Notes under the pieces: model-generated
Seen by the model: the letters and a program-made list of their open reading frames with translations, nothing else
Told to the model about the DNA's origin: nothing
The model's database searches: none
Position numbers and translations under genes: made by a program
Shown: positions 21,107 through 29,540 of the stretch, one piece after another
Layout of the letters: every line of letters begins with the position of its first letter
Numbering within the stretch: position 1 is the first letter of the stretch
NCBI GenBank assembly: GCA_943704495.1
Contig: CALSCR010003609.1
Location: forward strand, 1-33,473
Source of the DNA: Pigoraptor chileana
Taxonomy: Eukaryota; Opisthokonta; Filasterea
Direction: 5' to 3'
Length of the DNA: 33,473 nt

Positions 21107-24100
21107 TACACACACACACACGCACACACATACACACACACACACGCACACACATACACACACACACAGTACCGAGGGTCGCAGGTGGCGGTGAAGACGC
21201 TGCGCGTGGGTGCATTTGACGTGGGCGGTCGTGCCTTGGAACATTTTGAGCACATTCGGCAGATGGAAGCGACCGCCATCGACAGCACAGGCGGCGATCT
21301 TCCCGAGGGCAAGCTCGTGTCGCGCAGCACACTCGACACGTCGGCGCGTCGGTTGAGGAACCAGCAGCACACGGTGTCGCCGGCAAAGCGGACGATTGTG
21401 GACAGGGCGGGCGAGGCGATGGCGGCAAAGGCGGGAGAGAAGATTGCGCATGCGGGGCTGCGCAAGAGCGGGAAGGAAATTGCAAAGGAGCGCGCCAAGA
21501 TCAAGCGGGCGATGGCCAACTTTGTAACGGTGAGTGCCCTTTGGAGTCATCATCCCATCTGTCCATCGCATGTTGCAGTTGCAGCTGTCGAGTGTTGCCT
21601 CCAAGGGGGGTCGTATGCACGTGGTGTGCACGTGTCTGTTCAACTGGTCTCTTGCGCTTCTCTTCTGTTGGTTTCTGCGTCTACTAACTGGAAATGGACG
21701 CTGAATTGCGCAGGAAATCGAGACAATGTGCAAATTGCGCCACCCGAACATTGTCATGTTCATGGTGAGTAGTGGTGTGCGCATGTGTCGCCACTTGCAG
21801 ATTGCGTGCGTGCGCGCCCATTGGCACGTGACTGCAACGGAGAGGCCCCTCGAATGGCGGGAATCCCACTCCGATGGCCACTGATGGTTCCCACGCAACA
21901 CATTCGGGCGGGGTCCCTTGTATGCAGTCCCTGACCGTCCCGGCATTAACTCTATCCCTCTGTCCCTCCCTCTTCTCTCCTTCTGTCACTTCTGTGCTCT
22001 TGCTCCTACTCTCCCCTTACTACTTTTCCCGATCCCACCAAATGCAATGAATGCATTGCGTGGCATGCACAGGGTGCATCCATCAACATGGAGGAGCTCT
22101 GCATTGTGACAGAATTCATGTCGGCGGGGTGAGCATTTTGCTGGTGGCTGCATGCAGTATGCACATGGCATGCCTTTCGACATGCGCAGTTTCCTGCAAA
22201 CGCACGGCGATCCATCGCTTTCTGTCTGCAATTGTCGGGTGTTGAGTGGGTTGCAGGGTCGCGTGCGGCTGCCATTCTTCTGCAATCTCACACCCCTACT
22301 TGCGTGATGTGTGTCGTGTATGTGTGTGTATGCGTGTGTGTATGTGTGCGTGTGGTGTTGTATGCGTGTCTGTGTGCGTGTGTGTTTGTTTGCACGTGCA
22401 GCTCCCTGTACGATCTCTATCGCAACCCTCAATTTACGCTTGGATGGGAACGATGCATCGCAATTCTCCTTGATTCTGCGCGGGGGATGCAATTTCTGCA
22501 CTCGGCAAAGCCACCCATTGTGAGTACTCACCGCCCCCACACACAAGCACACACATACACACACAGAAGCATGCATGAAGGCACACACAGCACTCTTGCA
22601 AGCACATACATTCCACACATGCTCATGCAAAGTGGGGATGCCCATATACCCTCAATATATTCCCCGTTCATTGTTGCCTCAATGTACCTTCTCAGTGCAC
22701 CTTTGCGGTTGGTCGCTCAAATCACAGATGAGCGTTAGTATGTGCACGTGACTTATTTGACTGCATTGCGCTGCGTGTGTATGTACAGCTCCATCTCGAC
22801 ATCAAGAGCGCGAACCTGCTCTGCGAAGGCACAACGTACAAATGCAAGGTGCGTGTAAGATCCACGCAGACACGCGACCATGCCATCCCCATCTGTTGTC
22901 TCCTTTTTAGTCTCTACCTACAGTTTTTGCTGAAGGCTGCGCGGTTAGTTACTGTTGACTGTTTTAGAATGCAAATAGGCAAATAGCAAATAAGCACGAC
23001 TTTGCACATTACAGCTGTGCTTTTTCTCTGTTTCTGTGAAGTCAATATGAAAGTGTCTCTAACACTGGCGTGTTCTTTCTTCCTCTCCCATATTGTTCCT
23101 TGGCTGCCGCGTCTTGTTTTGCTTTTGTGCTGTTGTGTTTGTTGTGTGTCTGTGTGTGCTTCCGGTTCCAACAGATTGCGGACTTTGGCCTTGCAAGTTT
23201 GCAGACGGACACCACGCGCCTTCTGAATGGCCCACGTGGCACCATCCTATGGGTGCGTTGTGACTGCCAGCCGATTTCGTTGGACTCAGGCTGTCTCTGA
23301 TTGCTCCATTGCCTTTTTTTGTTTGCAAACGCATTTTTTGCTGCGTTTATCCCTGGTCCTGTCGCCGTTGTTTGCGCCAAACAAACCTAACAAACAAACA
23401 AACAAACAAAGAGGCACATAGGAGGCACGCAGGCTGTGTGTGCAAATCCGCTGTAATAACCCTTGCGGCACTGTTATTTTATGCCATTTTTGAGTCCATA
23501 TTTGCCCTTTGTGCTCACCAACCCCCACTGCCTCCTTTTTTGATTCTGCGTCGTTTGCAGATGGCGCCAGAGCTCATGGTCGAATCGCAAGACATGCTGA
23601 CCACAAAGGCCGATGTGTACAGCTTTGGTGAGTGGAAACTGCTGCGAACGTGGCATCCCATCCATGCGGGTGTGACTGCGCCTGCCCTCATCTGTGCCCC
23701 ACTGCCCTTTCCAACATAACCACCGTCCATCGCGACACCTTGCGTGCGTTACGATGTATGAAATGTGTTTAACAAACCTGGCTCCTTTTCTCACCCAAAT
23801 CGTCCATTGTCTTATTATTTTTCTATTGTGTTTTTACAACTCACCCATCCTGTGGTCATGGATTGCAGTCTGTGGTGCTTTGCGTGCTCACAAACAAACA
23901 ACTCATTCCTCATCGCTTCCTTGCTTCTCTCACCCTGCGAAATCCCCCTCACAATCACCGCGCGGTCAGGAATTGTAATGACGGAGCTGCTGAACCGCGC
24001 CCTCCCATACTCTGAGCACAAGGTGACGTCAGACCCCAAGTCCCTCGGGCGCCTCGTCGTGAACATTGCGCGCGGTCTGCGACCGAGCGTGCTTGCCGGA

Positions 24101-24667
24101 TGCAGCGTCCCTTTCAAGGACCTCGTCCGCAAGTGTCTTCACGGGACGCCGTCCATGCGCCCCGACTTTGACGAAATCGCAGACTCCCTTGCGGACCTTC
24201 AGTTCCAGCCTTTTGACGAGTCCATCTTCCACGTGGCGCTGACCAAACTTGCCGAGCGCATCGCCGCAAAGGCTGCACTTGAAAAGGCAGATGCAGACGC
24301 GGATGCAGCGGCTGTTGTGGCGCCGAAGAATAATAGTGTCCTGCCAATCGACCCCACGCCCAGCGCCAGCGGCATAAGCAACATTGCCACGGAGCTGGAG
24401 AACACAACTGCTGTGGGCGTTGCCGTTGCCGTGCAACCGCCAACACTTCCGCTGGGCATCTCGGCGAGCAATCAGCGGCGGCGTGACAGTGAGGCGCTGC
24501 TGCACGTAGGCGGGGATGTGGCGGAGGACGACGATACCCCAGTCAACGGCACCATCCGGAGCATGCAGGCCATTGGACCCCGATTCAGCGATGGAGATGA
24601 CGTTGTGCGGACGACAGCGCGCCCTCAGTTTGAATCTCTGCACCATGGCAACGACTTCCACGCGTGA
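16075..24667 (+). CDS. Receptor-like kinase: BMP/PnrA ligand-binding domain, six Kelch repeats, TM, TKL kinase; complete, 19 exons
   Basis: Exons: 16075-16213, 16466-16606, 16787-17158, 17388-17870, 18034-18186, 18353-18502, 18896-19028, 19378-19547, 19787-20194, 20459-20637, 20920-20949, 21170-21529, 21714-21764, 22073-22128, 22402-22519, 22789-22848, 23175-23252, 23561-23627, 23970-24667. All phases close; 1281 residues. Signal peptide 1-32. BMP fold about 33-345: FGIGFEWAEHIENVAK, EDQGGFMAGFVAGLFTK, IGVDSDF, and SSEKRTDVAAY followed by GGTKVIDVSVDG. This is the bacterial lipoprotein/PnrA nucleoside-binding family. Six Kelch repeats about 379-710 with VVFGG, VIVYGG, MFVYGG, LYLFGG, LFVGG and LAVLGG. 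One membrane segment about 727-748. Kinase from about 767: GEGGYGKV glycine loop, VAVK lysine, a basic insert of about 100 residues, EIETMCKLRHPNIVMFMG, catalytic HLDIKSANLL, DFG and MAPE. All catalytic residues are present; the HRD arginine is leucine. The tail is disordered. It probably senses an extracellular small molecule; the ligand is inferred. Confidence 0.95.
21051..21168. repeat. CA-rich microsatellite forming a splice acceptor
   Basis: A tract of about 118 bases: a pure CA run first, then three copies of a roughly 20-base higher-order unit made of CACG and CATA variants. It ends directly in the CAG acceptor at 21167-21169 before the exon that carries the kinase VAVK lysine. No separate pyrimidine tract lies between the repeat and the exon. 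Confidence 0.9.
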
Positions 24668-25176
24668 TCAAACGCACCGCAGCCGCAGCCCATTTTGCTC
24701 CGAAGGGACCATGGACACTTGCGATCATTTTGATCCCGGGGTACCCATTGTGTACAACACGCGGCCCAATTCCAATATCTACTCGGGACTCCGTGTACCC
24801 ACCACACCCGCACTGGAATGGATTGGGCTGTGGTCTGAAATCGCACTTCGTTGCTTTGGCTCCGCTGCTGATGCCACTGGCTGCATATGGGCGACCAAGC
24901 ACGCCGCCGGGTCACGTGGCCGGGCTGGGACGCAACGCCATGGCTTAATCGTCATTCCGCTTGAGGCTTGAAAAGATGGTCTTAAATTATAATATGCAAT
25001 CGCGCGAGAGATTTGCGTTTGTGCGTGTGGGTGGGTGTGTGTGTTTGAGGGGATCTTCTATGGAGTATGGCCCCACTCAATAATATGACCCAAGACTCCC
25101 CATTCATGTGCACACACACTGGCTCTGAAATGATAATGAAGTCCATTAAATAGCAGCGTATTTATTCATTCACAGA
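24668..25176. other. Convergent intergenic spacer
   Basis: This 509-base spacer lies between the 3' ends of the plus-strand kinase gene and the minus-strand DUF4326 gene. The first 250 bases keep a coding-like GC composition but no frame resembles a known domain. After about 24970 it becomes AT-rich with a short TG tract near 25022-25045. It is best read as two 3' untranslated regions. Confidence 0.4.
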
Positions 25177-25968
25177 TCATGATGCTTTCTTAGATGCAGC
25201 ACGCTGTGCGTATGTAAGCGCGGGGGCTGGGACACGGGATTGGGGCGAGGTGGCGGGTGGCGGCGCGAGGGAGGGACTACACGCAGCAGCACCGGATGAT
25301 GCTCCCGCACTAGTTGGAATGGCAAGGGCAACGCCAGCAGCACTGCTTCCACCGCCACCTGCCATTGGACGCCGCTGTTTCTTGCGTCCAATGGGCGCAC
25401 CGGCGGGTGCGATGGGCGGGTAGTCCATAGCGTCAGTGAGCTGCAATGCAGTCGGCGCCGGCGACAACGTCAGTGGAGGAGTCTGTTTCGCACTCTTGCC
25501 TGCCGAGACGGGAGCCGTAGTCTGAAGACAGAGTTCAGCCGGCAAGCCTTTCAGCGATGCGTCTGATGCTGCGGTGCATGTGGTTGTGACGGAGGTTGCC
25601 ATGGCGCCGGCCGACGATGGGCCCCTCTGCGCATCCCGCTGTGCCCGCACACGCACGATCACGTGACCGTGGCAGGGCTCAGGGTGGCACCAGCACCCAA
25701 GCACTGCGTCTGCGGGAAGCTCATCCACCTTGCGAAGAAGGTCGTCACGCGAGAGAAGATGGCGCTCAAACTCCCGGATGCATCCATCGCGTCCGTACGT
25801 TTTCACCGAGAACGGATTGTGAAGGGGGCTTTGTTTCGTGCCGGGAACGTAGTGCTCCATGCTGCGTCCAATGTAGACATGGCTGAGACTTGCCGCTGCC
25901 CATTCTGCAAAGCTGTTGTATCCCTCCTCTTCAATGAGCGACTTTTTGTGCACGTCGATCACTCGCAT
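25177..25968 (-). CDS. DUF4326 domain protein with disordered C-terminal tail, single exon
   Basis: An uninterrupted 263-codon frame reads from an ATG at 25968 to a stop at 25177. Residues about 30-105 match DUF4326: VYIGRSMEHYV, SPLHNPFSVKTYGRDGCI, REFERHLL, DDLLRKVDELP, then LGCWCHPEPCHGHVIV. The GCWC..P..CHG cluster with the YIGR and NPF segments is diagnostic; these Cys and His residues could bind a metal or form an active site. The biochemical role of DUF4326 is not known to me; it occurs in phages, bacteria and protists. Residues about 110-263 are Ala/Pro/Ser/Thr-rich and probably disordered, with one basic GRKKQRR patch. That tail is unusual for a domain often found alone. The gene is convergent with the plus-strand kinase. 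Upstream are a hairpin (26107-26133) and a TGACGTCA palindrome (26189-26196). Confidence 0.85.
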   Translation of the reverse strand: MRVIDVHKKSLIEEEGYNSFAEWAAASLSHVYIGRSMEHYVPGTKQSPLHNPFSVKTYGRDGCIREFERHLLSRDDLLRKVDELPADAVLGCWCHPEPCHGHVIVRVRAQRDAQRGPSSAGAMATSVTTTCTAASDASLKGLPAELCLQTTAPVSAGKSAKQTPPLTLSPAPTALQLTDAMDYPPIAPAGAPIGRKKQRRPMAGGGGSSAAGVALAIPTSAGASSGAAACSPSLAPPPATSPQSRVPAPALTYAQRAASKKAS

Positions 25969-26106
25969 TTTCGCACACTGATTCGCCGTTACCGTCTTCC
26001 ACTATCGCCAAATCTCAATCAGTCGACTGCGATGCCTTCGCTAACTGTCAGTGACTGTCGTATACAATGATATGTATGGGCTAATAGTTGTTCAAACCTT
26101 AAAGAT

Positions 26107-26133
26107 GCACTTCAATCGACTCCGTTGAAGTGC
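26107..26133. promoter_or_regulatory. Perfect 9-bp inverted repeat GCACTTCAA / TTGAAGTGC
   Basis: GCACTTCAA at 26107-26115 and TTGAAGTGC at 26125-26133 flank a nine-base loop, about 140-165 bases upstream of the DUF4326 start (minus strand). The same CACTTCAA/TTGAAGTG words occur as an inverted pair at 7320-7362, upstream of another minus-strand gene, suggesting a shared regulatory site. Confidence 0.4.
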
Positions 26134-26188
26134 TTTATACTCGCCGGGGGCCGCTCAGTAGAAGCTGTCGGAATGCTTACGAGTAACA

Positions 26189-26196
26189 TGACGTCA
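26189..26196. promoter_or_regulatory. Palindromic CRE-like TGACGTCA
   Basis: A perfect bZIP/CRE-type octamer lies about 220 bases upstream of the DUF4326 start codon, with a related TGACATCA a few bases further on. Function is inferred from the motif only. Confidence 0.3.
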
Positions 26197-26439
26197 CGGT
26201 ATGACATCACGATTCCGGAATGTTATTTTATTATTTATTCTGTCAGCCACAGAATGGACACTCTCCGATTAGTCGCGGTCCGTCTATCCTATCCACGCAC
26301 ATACAACGCTTCATTAGCGGATGCGCAAACTGCGTAGTTTTGCGTTCTTTGGTGTGTCTACACTTTGTGCACCTTCACATCGAGAAAAATGGACGACGAA
26401 ACTGACGGCGATCGAAACCAATATGGCTCCGTCTGGGAT

Positions 26440-26965
26440 TTCGGAAGTGTCCATGCGCTCAACCTGGAGGTTTGTCCTGGTGGTGGACGTCTGCTTTGGG
26501 TGGTGTTCATACACTCGTTCTCTCCGATTGCCCGTATCTGACGGACGTCTCTGCATAGGTTGGCATCCATTCACTCGACCTTCATCAGTAGAGTTGCGAT
26601 CAACTGACCAATGTGTCTGCGTTGCCGGCCCGGCGGCCTCCACACTCTTAACCTTAGTGGGTGTCGTCAGTTAGTGGATGTGTCTGCATTGGGTACCGTC
26701 CATTCCCTTGACCTCTCGTTTTGCACAGAAATATCAAATGTGTGTGCTTTGGGTGGTGTCCACCGTCTTAGTCTCGGGCACTGCACCAAATGTGACGGAT
26801 GTTTCGGCACTCGATCGGGGCACTGTCAATGCGCTCAATCTTGAAGAATGCCTGGGAGTGACGGATGTCTCTGCGTTGGGCGGCGTCGTCTGGCTCAATC
26901 TCGGGGGTTGCGAGGGTGTAACGGATGTGTCTATGCTAGCCGGTGTTTCTGTTCTCTATGATTAT
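26440..26965 (+). pseudogene. Decayed leucine-rich-repeat gene
   Basis: About eight copies of a 22-23 residue unit, roughly GGVHxLxLxxC xxVTDVSAL, can be read across this stretch: GSVHALNLEVC, GGVHTLVLSDC, GGLHTLNLSGC, GTVHSLDLSFC, GGVHRLSLGHC, GTVNALNLEEC and GGVVWLNLGGC. They lie in all three plus-strand frames, with in-frame stops in the second and third units, and no single frame keeps more than three or four units. This is the pattern of a broken gene rather than of introns, because no good splice sites fit the frame changes. The unit resembles Cys-containing LRRs of protists. It stops abruptly near 26965 in AT-rich sequence. An alternative is a fragment copied from an intact family member elsewhere. 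Confidence 0.75.
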
Positions 26966-27004
26966 TATAGAAAGCGTCTGCGTTGTCCCAGCTCCATCGT
27001 CTAA

Positions 27005-27645
27005 TCGCCATATTAACTGTATTGTATAAATTGTAAGTAATATTTTTATTACGGTTGGAGTTGATTGTCCGTGGGGATAATTCGGTGTTTGTTGCCTTGG
27101 CAATCCCGTAGTCAAGAAGTGCTTGTTGACTGGACTTCCGCTGTGCAGCATTGGTGTCGCTGGGGACAATCTAACTGCTGGTCTCACAGGTGTGTGTGTG
27201 TGTTCACCAGCACTTGACGACGTTAAATCAGATATGCGTATTCGTCATGACAAACGTACCGCATCTAGACGTTCGCACATGTCAGGACAATAGGAAGTAG
27301 GGATTAAGTCACTGTATTGGGCACTGTGCCCATAGACTGCAAGGCGCGCGAAAGAGAGAGAGGGAAACCACATAACACAAAGAGTACGCAGACATCCTGT
27401 CCCAACTTATACCAGTTATGCTTGAGCAGTACAAAAAAGAAATCCTACCCGGAAACGACTGGGCCAGACAACAGAAGCAACCACACCACTGCCACGTGCA
27501 GTCCCTTCGACAACCAGAACAAACGTGCCGTCAACGCCAATTTAAGACACAAGGACAGTCGGCATCCACAGGGCAATAATTGAGAGGGCCGTCACAGAGC
27601 TCGAGAGACGGATAAGAAATCATTGAATTCATGTCAATTCTCTAA
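27005..27645. other. Spacer downstream of the minus-strand kinase gene
   Basis: This 641-base spacer lies between the LRR pseudogene and the stop codon of the minus-strand kinase at 27646. It has an AT-rich stretch at 27010-27060 and a short TG run at 27189-27201. No gene was recognised; it should include the kinase 3' end. Confidence 0.4.
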
Positions 27646-29480
27646 TTAAGCGAGGATCTCGTCCACAATTGCAGCGTGGTCGTCGTCCTTGACGGCGGCT
27701 GCCACGTGAGCAGGGCTGCCCTCGCCGGCGGGCACATGGATGGGCGCATCCACCGACCGCGACGCCGCTGTTGAGTATGTGTCTTGTGCCTGCTGTGCCT
27801 TGGCCGCCCTGACGACGATGGACGCGTGGGCCCGAGTCAACGCACCCGTACTCCACGACGCACACTTGGTCATGCAATCGGTCAGCTCAAGCGACACGGC
27901 CGAGAAGGTCGGGCGGCTGTCGGCCTCCTGGTGCACGCACTGCCTGAACAGGTTTGCCATCTCCGTCGGTGTGTCGTGGGGTATTTCCGGTCGCTGTCCG
28001 CTAAATGCCACGCCAAGAAGAATGCGTCCAAGCGCCTCATGGAGGGCCTTCTCGTACCCGGCGTCGTTGCCGCAGTTGTCTTCCTCGTAGGGATATCGGC
28101 GGGTAAGCACCTCGCAAATCACGATGCCACTACGAATATTTGACCGCGCGCACACGTGCAACAGATAAAAGGTACGCACGGAAAAATATGTCAATACATG
28201 CCAGAGCTGGACGTGTGAATGTGCGTTGACTGCATGCTGCAGTTTGGACATCCCGACAGACGCTCTCAGGCGTTCGCGCGATCGTGCAACGCAATACAAT
28301 AAATAGGCGTGCATTAGCATCCAGTCAATAAAGAGATAGAGCTTACGGATTACACTCACAAGCTAAAAACATCCGCGGGACAGCCGCACTGCTCGGCGCG
28401 CAGCAGCTCGGGTGCCATGAATAGAATCGTTCCCTTGGGTCCGTCCAGTAGCTTTGTGGCAGTCGTCTGCAACACAGACAGGCCAAAATCGGCAACTGTA
28501 TAATAGTACACGGCAGCAGCCAATTGGGGAAAAACGGGGTAGAAAGTCGCATGAAGAGGAGAGGGAAGGTGAGGGAGAAAAGATGGAGGGAGGGGGATCT
28601 CATCAATTGCATGTGACACTGCATGCTGAAATAATGAATGCGTGAGGGATTGCACTTTGACGGGTTTTTGGTAGGTATAATCATGGTCGACAAACGAACG
28701 GATACGCGACTTGCAACCAATGGCAGACATTAAATGGAGTGAGTGCCTTCCATCGCATTCTCACCTTTGATGCGTCCCTTGGAGTCGGAGAGGAGGTTGG
28801 CGCTCTTGATGTCCAGGTGAAGCTGCGTAGGATCATCGGCACATACTTAAATCAGCCACTGTCTGTCGGCTGACTCACAGTTCCTGACCACTGGCAACGT
28901 GATGCCGGCACTATTGTTCCACATTGTAACACGATTAGTAACAATTGGGATCGACTATCCAATCTGATCTACAGTCTGTGCCATCTATGAAAAAGGGTCA
29001 TACTGAAGCCCGCCCACATGTGGGTATGGCAGCCAAAATCGTCAGCCGTCCGTAGATATAATCTGATAGCCCATCGACACCCCAGAAAAAAACGACTTTA
29101 ACAACAAGACCATGCTGCCAAAGCGGGGACATTGGTTAACAAAGCACTGCATGTGAGCATTTGCAAATGGCACTCACAATAGGTGGTTTCGCAGAGTGAA
29201 GATATTCCATTCCGCGGGAAGCATCGAGAAGCATTTCAATGCACTGACGCCAATCGAAGACAAAGGAGGGCTCACGGAGGAGCGAGTCCAGGGAGCCTGG
29301 AACAGTAGGACAATAATCGGAAAAATGGACAGTGAGGCCGATTAGAAGAGCCTGACGGAGAGGTGCGATTAGAGTCCGTCGTGCATAAGGACTGCCTTCC
29401 CACTCGGCAACCCGGTGAATTAAAATCCCATATTATTAGCGTTAATATGGTCGACTTTTCTAAGTTCGACAAACAACTCA

Positions 29481-29540
<60 letters not shown>

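Larger units (their letters stand above)
25969..26439. promoter_or_regulatory. Upstream region of the DUF4326 gene
   Basis: This AT-richer spacer of about 470 bases lies before the decayed LRR gene. It contains the hairpin and TGACGTCA palindrome listed separately. No coding signal was seen until LRR-like sequence begins near 26440. Confidence 0.4.

Noticed and set aside
21005-21946. 313-codon minus-strand open frame
   Set aside because: Its end is a run of Cys-Val from the CA tract and the rest overlaps kinase exons on the other strand.
24516-24971. Plus-strand open frame running past the kinase stop
   Set aside because: It is in a different frame from the kinase, overlaps its coding tail and shows no domain or splice support.
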